A stretch of 64,000 nucleotides of DNA from Fallopia convolvulus (lineage: Eukaryota; Streptophyta; Magnoliopsida; Caryophyllales; Polygonaceae). A program made the position numbers and the translations under genes. Below, one piece after another: positions 44,540 through 55,382 of this stretch. Every line of letters starts with the position of its first letter. The stretch's first letter is position 1. The stretch lies in contig OZ024725.1 in assembly GCA_964016875.1 (NCBI GenBank), forward strand, positions 49,273,927 through 49,337,926. The letters run 5' to 3'. The notes beneath the pieces were generated by a model. It made no database searches, had not been told where the DNA came from, and was given only the letters and a program-made list of their open reading frames with translations.

Positions 44540-46911
44540 CTATTCTATAATATTTGTGGCGTTGCTTGATTCAGCTGAAACCTTGTCCTTCTTAGCATTC
44601 TTGCTTCTCTTTGTATTGAACTCGCCTTTGGAAGGGATTCTTTTTCTTTTAGGTCTCCCAGTCATCCTTCTCACATTTGGTGGATGACATATTGTGCTTT
44701 TAACTTCTACAGGCACATCCCAATCTGTTTTTGGAGGAAGTGGGTAGATTGAATTTTCGTATGTTGAGGACCAAGCTACAAACATGTAGTACTCACTAAT
44801 AAAGCTTCTCAATGGGTATTGCATTTGCTGAATTGCAGCAAGGGCATGGACACAAGGGATTTTTTCTAAGTCAAACATCCTGCAACTGAATGTTTTCTGA
44901 GCTAGATTGACCACACAAGAGAAGTCTCCACTGAAGACTTCGAACTAAGAATTATTTAGGACTTTAACGCCATATCTCTTTGATTTCTTGCATCTTAGCT
45001 CAAGAATCTTGTGTATTGTTAGTGGCAGCTGGTTGGTGTTCTCTTGGATTGTTTGCTTACGCTCTGGAAACCATCTTGACAACAAATCTCTGATGAATTC
45101 CAAGAGAGCAACAATAGGGAAAGATCTTGCTTGTTTCAAAACGTTGTTGAGACTTTCTGAGTTGTTGGTGGTCATTATTTTGTACCTATCTCCATTAAAG
45201 TGTACTCTTGACCACTTTTTTAGTCCTGCATCCCTTAAATATTGTCCCATATCTGGATTCTTTGAACAAATGTCTTGGAAGTATTTGTTGAAGTCTGTCA
45301 TCGTGTAACATTCAACAACTTGTTTGAACAACTTTGCAATCCCTTTTTCCTTGAATCTTGTAATGAGATTTTGCTTCAAATGCCGAATACATATCACGTG
45401 TTTTGCACATCTGTAGACTGATTCAACAGATTTTCCAATGCATAAATGTCGATCTGACACGAACACTAACTCATTAGAGCATGGAATTATAGTTAGCAAC
45501 TGATCAAAAAACCACTTCCAAGCTTTATCATTTTCAGAATCCACAATGGCATAAGCGAGAGGATATATCTATTGGTTTACATCTTGTGCTGAAGCAGTAA
45601 CTAGAACTCCCAAATATTTGTTGTGGAGATGCGTTCCATCTACTTGAATGACCTGCATTTGATTATAAAGATAGATGAGAAATCAAAATTGATGACAGTT
45701 GGTCATGAATATAAGTGATGACAGCTTATCAAAGTGATGACAATACCTTTCTCAATTGATTAAAACCTCTAATTGACGCTCCAATTGCTACGAAGACATA
45801 CTTGAATCTGCCCTGGCTTTCAACTTCGAGGCATGTGTACGTGCCTTGGTTTGTTCTTTTGATCATGTGACAATATGATGGGAGCATCTCATAGTTTTCT
45901 TCTGGTGATCCTCTTACCAGCACTTGTGCCCATTGTTGTACCTTCCAAGCTTTCCAGTAGCTAACATTTTGCAAGTAATCATTTCTCATGTCATTCATGA
46001 TCATACTTGGGTCTGGTCCCTTCTTAACACCATCAAACCTGTGATGACAACGATGTATTTTCAGGAGGTGACAGAGATGACAATGATTACAAAATAGAAA
46101 CATACCTTAATTTTATTTTCTGTGCAATAATTTGATATGGTGGTTGTATATGCCTTGAACATCTCACTTCGAATGGGCATGTATGGTTTTCATTGAATTT
46201 CTTCACCTCAAAATAACTCAAGCCTTTCAGTTTTGATGCCACCAATTGCCATTGGCATTCTTTATGTACACATTTCAACGATTAGTAATCTTTCCTTGAT
46301 CTGTGCAGTTTGAGACTATAGCTCTCCTTCATTGCTTGGTTATATATTGCAGTCTTAAGATCTTCTTTTGTTCCAAACAATTTCCCTACTTGAACAAACT
46401 GACAATCTGGTGGATGATCAAATTCTTCTTCATCATCAAATACCATTGCAGTTTCATGTACATCATAAATGTCTAGTGGTTGGTAGCTATTGTTTACACT
46501 TGATGATAGTTACATATTCTCAGTTGCAAGCTCTTTTCCTTTTGATGACAGTTGCATATTCTCAATTGCAAGCTCTTTTCCTTTCCTTCCTCCATTTATT
46601 GTAACATAGATAGGCAAACCCCAAGCAACTTGAGGTGTGTTGCTAATCTGGTAGAATGATTTGAGATCTTTATCTGTCTCAATTGTGAAAGGACTTGTCA
46701 CCTTTTTTATTGGATGTAGGTGTGATAGGTTGATTTCTGCTCGTTGTGAGTTCATTGCAAACCTTGCCACAATCTTCTTCTTTAGACCGTCTAGTGTTAC
46801 ATCCTCCTCCAACAGAAATGCTTTTGAATTTATATCACCAATATAAAGACATTCACCATTGTTTGTCTTCCATCCTCCACCAACACAGACGGTTAGAACC
46901 TTGATATCCAT
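44540..46911 (-). pseudogene. MuDR-type MULE transposase, degraded by in-frame stops
   Basis: Minus-strand exons about 46911-46106, 46038-45747 and 45652-44540. Order of parts: an N-terminal PB1/ubiquitin-fold-like region (MDIKVLTVCVGGGW ... WGLPIYVTING), then the MuDR DNA-binding zinc-ribbon region (KCVHKECQWQLVAS, ENHTCPFEVRCSRH), then the DDE transposase core (VIQVDGTHLHNKYLGVLVTA, FVSDRHLCIGKSV), then a SWIM zinc finger (FSCRMFDLEKIPCVHA) and a basic tail (GRPKRKR). Four in-frame stops interrupt it: 46512-46510, near 46283, near 45565 and 44947-44945. At least the first looks like CAA to TAA. The protein is therefore not made in full, although domain order is complete. In life it would bind element ends and catalyse cut-and-paste transposition in the nucleus. 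Confidence 0.88.
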
Positions 46912-46929
46912 TTGCTGTCATCATTTGTA

Positions 46930-47320
46930 ATCAACAAACACCAATTAGAGACATCACAAACATTGTCATCAACTAACATCTATCATCAAAAATATATCAT
47001 CATCTAACATGAAATATATCATCAAATAACATGAACATTGTCATCATGAACCACTGTCATCACTAACATCTATCATCAAAACACTGTCATCACTAACATC
47101 GATCATCATGAACAACTGTCATCAAATAACATGAACACTGTCATCATGAACCACTGTCATCACTAACATCTATCATCAAAAATTTGACATCATCTAACAT
47201 CGACAATGGCATCAACTAACATGAACACTGTCATCGCAAAGACTGTTATCAACTAACATCAACATTGTTATCACAAACACTATCATCATATTGGCTGTAA
47301 TTATGAACAGTGTCATCGAA
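46930..47320 (-). repeat. dense TGATGACAGT-type repeat tract upstream of transposase
   Basis: In reverse complement, variants of gatgacagtg, gatgatagatgttagt and gatgacaatgtt follow each other for almost 400 bp. The same motif recurs on the plus strand at 19925-20110, 21080-21310, 44240-44520 and 45690-45750 in introns and spacers of the same element. Confidence 0.75.
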
Positions 47321-47965
47321 TTGGAGATTTTTCAAAAAAAATCGATTTATTGAATTGTCATCCCATAAACCTGATGATGACAGTTTTTCCATGACAGATC
47401 TAACATCAAAATTGAAATTTTGTTACGTATCTGGATTAAATATCGTAAAATATGTGACAGTGTTTGGGGAAACTTGTCTCGTTGTAGATGACAGGACAAA
47501 GGATTTGATTGCCTTGTAGATAAAACGATTGCTGTACATGACATGATAAAGGATTCGATCTCGAAAAACGACTAGTAATCGTTCGTGATGACACCTAGAA
47601 TGAATTCGACGAGCTTTCAATGGCGAAATTTGCGCGAAACTTTTGTTGACAGGAATCGACCGCGAAAACGAAGACCAATGCGTTCTTGATGATAACCTAG
47701 AATGAAATCGACTGATTTCAATCGCAAAAACGATGACAATAGGATCGAAAAATCGATGAGAAGCTAGCGTGAGGAACGAGGAAATCGATTTTGGCGGAAT
47801 ATGGGTACGCGCGAGTCATTTTGCTATTTACCTAAAATTTCCAATCCTCCTAATATCCGCCTAATTAGCCTCTTCATTTTTACTATATAATTAATTCATC
47901 CAATAAAAAAAGGTAAATCGTTTTGAGATGATGAAATCGCTTTGAAAGTAAATTTGAGAACATTA

Positions 47966-48039
47966 AGCCCATGTTTATTGAACAGAAAAGCCCATCTAAT
48001 AATCCGGGCCAATCACGGGCCTGTCTTTAAACAGGCCCA
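47966..48039 (+). promoter_or_regulatory. site II (TGGGCY) promoter elements upstream of the mL43 gene
   Basis: TGGGCT (minus strand) at 47966-47971 and 47989-47994, and TGGGCC at 48034-48039, within 75 bp. Clusters of TGGGCY are typical of plant promoters for ribosomal and mitochondrial biogenesis genes, where TCP factors bind. No clear TATA box is seen, which is usual for this class. Confidence 0.6.
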
Positions 48040-48214
48040 ACTTCACTTATCAGATTTGCAATATTTTCTCACGTTCTGAGTGAGGTCGGTAGGGCTACTG
48101 GGCGAAACCAGAGACACAGAGAACCGGACTCGGGAGTTCGCCAAGGAGAAAGAATTCAGATTTCTTCACCGGCGGCGGCACATCTTCTCTGCTTGGTCAA
48201 AGTCTATTACAAAG

Positions 48215-48388
48215 GTAGGCTTAAAATTGGTGTATATAATCTAGATTTTCCTCTCGTTCGTCTTATCCGTAATTTTTAAAGATCCAAAATTTCACTTGTT
48301 TTGTGCCGCTGGCGCCTGGCCGAGAACTCCCGGCCGCTGGGTGGGCCACCTACCTCCGCCACTGACCTAAACTACATATTCTGTGTAG
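48215..48388 (+). other. 5' UTR intron of the mL43 gene
   Basis: aaag|GTAGGC at 48215 and TGTGTAG| at 48388 frame a 174-bp intron ending 12 bp before the ATG. Inferred from splice signals. Confidence 0.6.
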
Positions 48389-48400
48389 CAGAAAGGCGAA

Positions 48401-49991
48401 ATGGCGCTCAGAGGGAAATGGCAGCTTCAGAAATTGGTCGTCAGCTATTGCGACTGGGGAGGCAGTAGTAGGGGCATAAGGTATCTCACCCCTCTTCTTT
48501 CTTTCTTCTTCTTTGCGACGTGAATTCACATTCCTATAACTCCTATCGTTTTAAGTGCTTATGGTTGACGACTATTGATTATGACAACTAAAAGTCTAAA
48601 AATAACTTCAATTGGTACTGAAACATGCTCGGTTGTGATCAGGACACTGAATTTAGCTGTCTAGCATATATAGTGTTACCAGATGTATTGAGGATTCTCG
48701 CTTGACTAGAATTGGTATCGGTATGAAGTTTTGATGTTGGGTCTTTGTTGATGTTGGGTGTTGATTTGATATATTATTCCAGGAAAAAAAGACAAAGCTG
48801 TGCTATTCAATCATAATTTACTCCATCCATCAGTTGTAACCATTTTTGTACACTTCTTATAATCCTTCCATAGAGAAATGAACATTGTGATCTAAAATGC
48901 TTTGCAGGGCTTTTATGGAAAATCATCTGCCAGTGCTTAAAGAATGCAACCCTCAGCTAGAGGTGGTAACTGAACTCATACGTGGCCAACACCCACATTT
49001 GAAGGGGCTTTATCGTGAGGACTCTCTCACCTTCTTCTGCATCTTTCTTATTCATACATGAGATCCTTTCGGTTTTATCAAGTTCTATGCTTGAATTTTG
49101 TGATCATGTTTTTTAACCTTTTTTACACCACACTATCCTTACTATGTTCATTGGCTTTTATACAATGCCTTTGAGATGGATTTAGTCCCTATATCAATTT
49201 TGGTGCATTCTAACTAAATTCAGTTATTATTGTCACATAGCTGAATTTCAGTTTTTCTTGGGTCTATCGGGCGTACTCCTTTCCATTGGGCAGGGGTACC
49301 CCCATCTTGACCCCCCAGATTCCGCTGTAGCGGAGCCTCACTGGGTCAATGATGATGATGACTATCCTTACTATGTTCATTGGTTGTTTCATTTTGCTGT
49401 AAAAATCTCCAAATTTTGTAATTTGGCGAAGTCCCACCTTATCCAAGATAGCTTATAATATTGGGTAGCAAGTTTGGTTTATATGAAATTAAGCATCCTT
49501 GAAGATTTCACTTGAATGAAGTAGTTTTTCAACATTTTGAGGTCTTATTATTGGTCTCAAATCTACCATGTTCTCTTCATGAATGCTTATTGTAGATGAC
49601 ATAGAAGGTTTAGATTTGTCTATTTTTAATTTTTTTTCCATCTCCATGAGTACTACTGTGTAGTTTCCACTTCCCATCTTAGTTTGTGAAATTGTATGTA
49701 CAAATTGTGCCCCGTATTTGTAATAACTGTTGTGATCATTTGTGGACTCAAGATAATGTTACTGTCGACTCTTTTTTCTCGTGAAATTAATGTGTTTGGT
49801 ATCTTGGTGAATGAATAGACAACAAGAACGAAAGGGTTGTTTGTGTGAAGAACTTGGACCCTGAAGACATACTCTTGCAAGCAACCAGACTAAGGAATGC
49901 ACTTGGAAGGAAGGTGATAAAGTTGAAGACAAGGCATGTAACCAAACATCCTAGTGTACAAGGTACATGGACAACCGAGTTGAAGCTGTGA
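48401..49991 (+). CDS. MRPL43: mitochondrial large-subunit ribosomal protein mL43
   Basis: Exons 48401-48480, 48908-49014 and 49819-49991, GT-AG introns, 360 nt, 119 aa plus stop. The protein starts MALRGKWQLQKLVVSYCDWG and contains the L51/S25/CI-B8 thioredoxin-like domain over nearly its whole length: GGSSRGIRAFM, LEVVTELIRGQHPHLKGLY, NKNERVVCVKN, ILLQATRLRNALGRK, ending TKHPSVQGTWTTELKL. Length and ends match plant mL43 proteins (the family of yeast MRPL51 and human MRPL43), which sit in the mitochondrial large ribosomal subunit. No cleavable presequence stands out; family members are imported with the mature N-terminus. The frame is intact across all junctions. Intron 2 contains a short retroelement (49155-49360). 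Confidence 0.95.
49155..49360 (+). mobile_element. short non-LTR retroelement, copy 2 (intron 2 of mL43 gene)
   Basis: Flanked by a 23-bp exact direct repeat (49132-49154 and 49361-49383). Similar to 8347-8592 along its length. The 3' hairpin is tccgct-gt-agcgga (49321-49334), followed by cactgggtca and an (atg)4 tail. The outermost stem pair is T-A here and C-G in copy 1, so the change preserves pairing. Confidence 0.75.
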
Positions 49992-50880
49992 TGAGGAGAT
50001 ATGCTTATTTGTCCCTAATGTGTTCAGGTATTCCTGTTGCTATGCTGTGATGTATGTGGCTTTATAAGAGTCCCAGAGACAATTATTAGTGTGGGCTTGT
50101 TTTGATTTTATGTTGAAACAGATTTAGCTATGTCCCGGTACAAGTAATAAGCTATTTTCTGGACGCATCTGATTCTAGTGTCAAAGAATCACAAATGAAA
50201 AACCAATGTGTTATGCTTATCTGATGCTTTGGGACTTGGGAGCTGAATGTTATTGGCTAGAGGATTTGCTCATACTAAATTAGCATTGGTCTTTCATAGT
50301 TCGTTTTGTACTTTTCTATACTTATGCCAGACAATTACATGGTTACAACCATATTTGTGTTGTGCTCTTCTAAATTTGAATCCGGCCTGCTGGTGTAATT
50401 TTTTTTAATTAATGAACTTTCCACCCAGATTGATACAAGCCTAACATATTTGCAGATTTGCTGGGCATAATACTTTGGTTATATAGGCCAAAGTGGCCAA
50501 GTGACAATGAAACTTTGGTTATGTTAGATGCATTTGCCCTTCGTGGACAACTACAAGGGCAAGACTCTTCAGGCTTCAATCTACTATTTAAGCTTCAATT
50601 AAACATAGAGATATCCAGACTTGATTAGGCTAACTATCTTCCTGAGATAATTTGAGAAACAACTCGGAAGTATGAGGTGTGATTCCCAAAAAGAACAAAA
50701 CTATCTGACTTGAGAAAATTTATTTTAGTATTTGCCACAATTATTAAAAAATTTAAATCACTTCAATTTGTTCTTCTAAATTTTACAATTTATAACTGCA
50801 CATCTCGTTTTTATCCAATAAGTAGAGAATTCGAATAGAAAGACCAAGTTACAATATTTATTACAATCGGTTTATTATGG
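49992..50880. other. 3' flank of the mL43 gene
   Basis: 3' UTR and AT-rich spacer. No ORF or repeat recognised. Confidence 0.4.
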
Positions 50881-52330
50881 GACAACTCATGATGTTCATA
50901 TCGATCTATTATACACACATGACCAGCTTGCCTTGAAACGACTTGGTCCAATAGGGAAATTCCAATTCATTAACCAAAACCCGGTCCTTCCATCCCTTGG
51001 TTAGATATAGAGGGATTGCAAAGGCCTTTGGTGTCCCGAAGTCACCTGAGGGAGAAGTTGTGATGGCGTTTGTTGAATCAATTTCATTTGGATTAGTCGT
51101 GCCTATCATATAAAAAGTAGTTTATCCCGAAGGCTACCGATAAGTTAGATTTCAAGTGATATTTCGTGGAAGTGTTTCCGTAGGCTAAGGATGTGATATG
51201 GTTTCAAAGCATGAACCGAATATGGACAATTCCAATAAGATTTTGTTTGAAGCGTAATGATCATACGTCTGTAATGCATTGTATGTCCCATAATAGGTCC
51301 CATTCTTCTACCCCTTTTTTGGGAACTTACTCAAGCAAAAACTCTTCCATTCTCAAATCAAAAGAGAATAGAAAAAATCGATACTCCCGCTCCCTGGAAA
51401 TGCTCCAGCGGAAGCGGGATAGGGCATGTAGCTCAGACAATTGACTTGCTTGCTACAACAAAGGAAATTGTTCGAACTACAGAACCGAATTGAGGGACTA
51501 TCCCATGAATAAAGACTGAAGCTGGACTAGCAACCTCACCCATCCATACCACTGATTGCTTGAATTCCCTGCACTTCTTGGGGGATTTAATCTACAAACG
51601 CAAAGTTTAGAACTAGAGAGATGGGAAATAGAAGATAAAGAAACAAATTTGAAATATCGAGTTATTTTTCCGTAGGACCTCCCCTACAAATTCAACAATC
51701 CCAAAGTTTCTTTTTGATCTGTCTGTGATAAGAAAGCGCTCTTAGTTCAGTTCGGTAGAACACGTGTCTCCAAAACAATATTTTTAGTATTTTTTTAATA
51801 TATTTATATAATTTTTTCCATAGTCCCGATGCTATTTACAACTAGCCAATTAAGAATTCTCGAGTATGAAATACAAAAAAAGAGAACTCATATAACAAAA
51901 AGAAACAGAAATAGAAGTCGAAAGTTTGCTTCTTTATTTTCTTTTGGTACATCGTATTCTATAAAATTTGAATAAAAGTGGGGTGGCTCGCATAATCTAT
52001 TTGATAGGTCATTTAATCAGATCATTTAATAATTGTACAAAGTAATAAAACATTACCAAAAACTCTAGAAAATGAAGCATTTCTTAACAAGATTAGAGGG
52101 ACAAAATGACAATATTTTTTCTATGGGAGGTTTCCAAAGTATCACTCACCGCTACACCTCTTATTTGCTTGAGGAAGAGAATTTGGGGGTAAATTTTTTA
52201 TAGGAAAATCTGTTTAGTAGCCCTAAGGTTTTTACTTTTCTAGTTGGTGTCCTCGAAAAAACTATTTCGGAGTATACGATTGAACTCTTGAAGTTGTTTG
52301 GTCTGTACCCTTAGTTATGATTTTGTTAGA
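50881..52330. other. possible organelle-derived patch, mostly unassigned
   Basis: Apart from the trnW fragment (51736-51775) I cannot assign this stretch to a gene. Composition differs from the surrounding transposons, and the short minus-strand ORF at 50909-51109 lacks a domain I recognise. An organellar origin for the rest is a guess based on the neighbouring trnW. Confidence 0.3.
51736..51775 (+). pseudogene. trnW-CCA: truncated plastid-type tRNA-Trp (CCA)
   Basis: gcgctcttagttcagttcgg onward to ctCCAaaa matches the 5' half of plastid trnW (acceptor strand, D arm, anticodon arm) with two changes in the anticodon stem (gaacacgtg for gaacgtggg). It breaks off right after the anticodon loop. 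Plant mitochondria also carry plastid-derived trnW, so the donor could be either organelle. Not functional. Confidence 0.7.
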
Positions 52331-52559
52331 TTGTCCATTTGTTTTCTTATAAAAAAAGAAAATATAATGTGTGTTTATTTCCCTCTCTAGTATATAAAGT
52401 ACCACTAGTGATCATGGATTATCCCACCCAAAATCATCCAAGGAGCCATAAAGTACATAACTTAAATGAAAATGAACTAAAAAGGGGAAAATTCATTCAT
52501 TTAAAAATGAATTATGGTTCGTCACAATATGATTGTTGTCATAAAAATGTAGCAGCGGA

Positions 52560-54085
52560 ATGTAAAGCCCATATTATTTTGCAGTCTCATATTATTCCTT
52601 GTTGGATGTTCTACAATCTCATATTATTCCTCAGCTCGACAAAGAATTTGCCATGTCTCATCTGGACTGGGTCTGTTGTCTTACTTTCTTGATGTCTCGG
52701 CCCGTCGTACTCCGACTGGTTTATTTTTGTCCCAAGAAAAATAGACTCTGGAAATTGTTGATCGAGCTAATACGTCGTCTTGTAACCCTGCTATTACCCC
52801 TGTCGATTTGGGCACTAAGCGACTGTCTGTGTCTGATTCGACCCTTTATCGGAGTCTAGCTAGCTGATGCGTTTGCTACTATGAACGCCGCTGAGGAAGA
52901 GGAGGCCATGTCGGTTCGATCAAACGGACCCTTGACGCGAGCCCGCCCCAAGGCCATAGGTCGGGCTACAGCTTCCGTCATAAGGAGAGCTAATCAATCC
53001 GTGAGTTCGGTTCAAGACCCGCCTTCGATGATATTGATGACCTCTTTGGTTCAAGACGCATTCTTGGATCAATCGGAGGAGTCGGGAGTCGAGCCAAGCC
53101 TTTTCAGAAGGATCACCGACGACGCGGACAAGGCCATGCCGAGCGCCCCGTACTCTGGCCGCTGGAGGTCGCGCAGATGCCGTAGAAAACGGCTCCCTCG
53201 GAGCACGGGCAACACGCCCAGAGCGCAACCGCGCTCCGGCCGCTGAATTGCGACGTTTTTGGGCGCGGGCTAGACCCCGGGCCAAACCGCGCCCTGGTTG
53301 ACGGTGATCCGAGTTTCGTCCGAGCTTGTGCGAGTCCTTCCGAGGCTCGGGTCTTTGGGTTTCTATCTTTATATTTATGTCGGGTTTTTAAGTAGAACAC
53401 TTTCTTTATTTAGTATTATCATTGATCCCGTTATTTATTTAATTAATGAGATGAGTTGGGCTTGCATGCTTGGGCCCATCTTCATTAGGGTTTTAGATTA
53501 GACTTGGTTTTCTATTTAAGTTGTCAGACTCTCATATTTTCATTTACGCTTGAATTGAATTGAATTTGCCTTGGTTGAATCGAGTTTCTCTTCCCCAGAC
53601 ATCAGGTGTCAAACCCCTTCTATCCTTCTTCCATTCATCCTACAATCATTTTGAGGTTCCGCTTGCCGGAATCAATTCCAACCCGAGACGCCGCTAGAGC
53701 CCTAGCGACGTACCGCTGCCTCGATCCGCGCCCCCCCTTGCGTGCTAATTTCCGCTTTTTTCCGCTCCATCGTTCGTTCAAGATCGTGACGGGATTCAGA
53801 ATACAAGATGTCGATCCTTGTAGCGAGGTGAAACACATCACTAGCGCTTTGCAGTTTCTCATGTTTACTCGCCCGAATATTTCTTATGTTGTTCAACAAA
53901 GATGTATGTTTATGCATGATCCTAAGGAGCATCTTCTATCTGCGTTAAAACACATCATTCGTTATGTTCATCGCACTCCTTCGCACAACATCCCCATTAC
54001 CACCTCTCCTACACTTGCTTTAGTTGCTTATATAGATGCAAATTGGGCTAGCTGGCCAACTACTAGACGGTCCACATCCGGCTTC
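52560..54085 (+). pseudogene. Ty1/copia polymerase relic (RT end and RNase H start)
   Basis: Recognisable in pieces and shifted frames: LDKEFAMSHL at about 52635, then LSYFLDVSARRTPTGLFLSQEK, then RANTSSCNPAITPVDLGTK and STLYRSLAS up to 52864. After the inserted LTR it resumes with SALQFLMFTRPNISYVVQQRCMFMHDPKEHLLSALKHIIRYV and ends TTRRSTSGF at 54085. This is the C-terminal RT/RNase H region of a plant copia element. Several frameshifts and stops make it dead. It continues at 62655. Confidence 0.88.
52865..53840. mobile_element. solo LTR inserted in the copia relic
   Basis: Begins TGATGCG and ends ACACATCA, with the exact target duplication CTAGC (52860-52864 and 53841-53845). Removing it restores the copia frame RSLASALQF across the site. 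At 976 bp without internal genes it is best read as a solo LTR left by recombination. The ORF at 52881-53246 in it has no recognisable domain. Confidence 0.75.
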
Positions 54086-54439
54086 TGTAATATCCACTCT
54101 CTTTAATAAAGAGATATTACTTTAATTCTTTCAAGTTAATAATAAGTGAAGAGTTACACTTAATTTAAATCCTCTATAAATGGATAAAACTTGCAAAAAG
54201 AGAATTTATTTCTAATAAATGAATTTTTGGCAAGTTAAATTGTATTTAGCGGATTTATGTAAAAGTGTAAGAAGATGGCAAATAACAAGAAAGATTGAAA
54301 AAGACACTTAAAGCCACTCTAGTAATGTGTTTTACTAGCAAGTTATGGAATGGTTTTCTTTTGAACTATTCATTCCCGCCTTAGTCTTGTTTTTTTCCTT
54401 TTGAACGATCAACTTGCGACGCTCGATGGCTGCACTGAT

Positions 54440-54760
54440 ACGAACTGATTCAGTTCGTTACCAAGGATATTAGTGTAGATGCACTTCGGATGTGAATGGA
54501 CAAATCTGGGGATAAAGAGTGAAGACTAGATAAGGAAGAATTAGGGAAAAACTAATTAATTATTGGTTTATTGATTGATTGCAAAACAACAACTTAAATG
54601 GTATTTATAATAACCTAATATCTAGATAATAAGGAAACGTAATTGCCGAAATATTAAAAAGATATTCTTTCTAAAAGATAAAATCAAATCCCTAATTAAA
54701 AGCAAAGACAATAGTCTAAAATAAATAATTATTCCTATTTAGTTATAGCGTATCAATTCT
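54440..54760 (-). repeat. possible Reina-type LTR, minus orientation
   Basis: In reverse it starts tgatacgctataac, holds a TATA-like tattataaatacc, and is preceded by LDDKSIFN-like coding sequence resembling the pol end LEDKSIVN at 58930. Both observations suggest a short chromovirus LTR, but the partner LTR was not found. Confidence 0.4.
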
Positions 54761-55109
54761 CTAGCGTTAAAAATCGACTTGTCGTCAAGTCGGAAATCAG
54801 GAGGAGACTCATGGAATGGATCTTGGAGCTTAATTCGCTAAGCTCCCATTGTACATGTAGCACTTCTTGAGTCAGTAGATCGTGACTGAAGTTTGCCCTG
54901 CGCATTTCACCAAACAGTTGTCGGACAAACAAGTCAGAGCATATCGACAACGACCGTTCCTCGAGACCACGTTGATTCCGATCTCCCTTTGGTGAATCAG
55001 ACCCCGGAAAAGAATTTCCGGAGCCCAAAACTTCTGGAGAATGCGGCGGCACCATGTGCGGGTAGGCAGCAGGCGCAAAGCACGGGATCGTGTCAGGAAA
55101 GACCTCCGC

Positions 55110-55235
55110 TAGTTCGGCACCCGAGCCGGTAACGACCTCCATGGAATCGATACCTGGTTCGGTAACGACCTCCGTTGTCTCGGTACCCGGGTCAATATCG
55201 ACCTCCGCCGGATCAGTACCGAGGGCAAGAGTGAT
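55110..55235. repeat. 33-bp tandem-like repeats with cggtaacgacc motif
   Basis: cggtaacgacctcc starts near 55129 and 55162, and a diverged third copy (aatatcgacctccg) follows about 33 bp later. Read on the minus strand it encodes an 11-residue repeat (GTETTEVVTEP type). Confidence 0.55.
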
Positions 55236-55382
55236 GTCCGTGGGCGCAGATTTGTGAGCGCAGGCACAGACGCGACATCGCAGGTCGCTAGGGTAGGATT
55301 ATGCGGCGTCGCCTTCGCAGCTTTAATATTGAGTTCCAATCTAGAAAAAAGCTGATGTATCCGCACACCAGGCAGGGCTAAT

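Larger units (their letters stand above)
19250..47930. mobile_element. Mutator-like element carrying Ulp1-like, SUMO-like and transposase genes
   Basis: With the Athila insertion (21993-43912 plus one TGATG) removed, the left and right parts join into about 6.7 kb of continuous sequence. It contains a Ulp1-like protease gene (plus strand), a SUMO-like gene (minus) and a MuDR-type transposase (minus). Both halves share an unusual density of gatgaca(g) motifs in introns and spacers. MULEs with Ulp1-like cargo are known (Kaonashi-type). The left border near 19250 is a sharp junction that truncates the protease gene at its 5' side. The right border is uncertain, somewhere between 47.6 and 47.95 kb, and no terminal inverted repeats were found. 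Confidence 0.7.

Noticed and set aside
47423..47620. ORFs upstream of the MULE transposase
   Set aside because: They overlap on both strands within repeat-rich leader sequence and show no domain.
50909..51109. Minus-strand ORF as an organelle protein gene
   Set aside because: I could not match it to any plastid or mitochondrial protein by eye.
52920..53285. Arg/Ala-rich ORFs on both strands
   Set aside because: GC-rich part of the solo LTR; opposite-strand ORFs of equal length with no domain.
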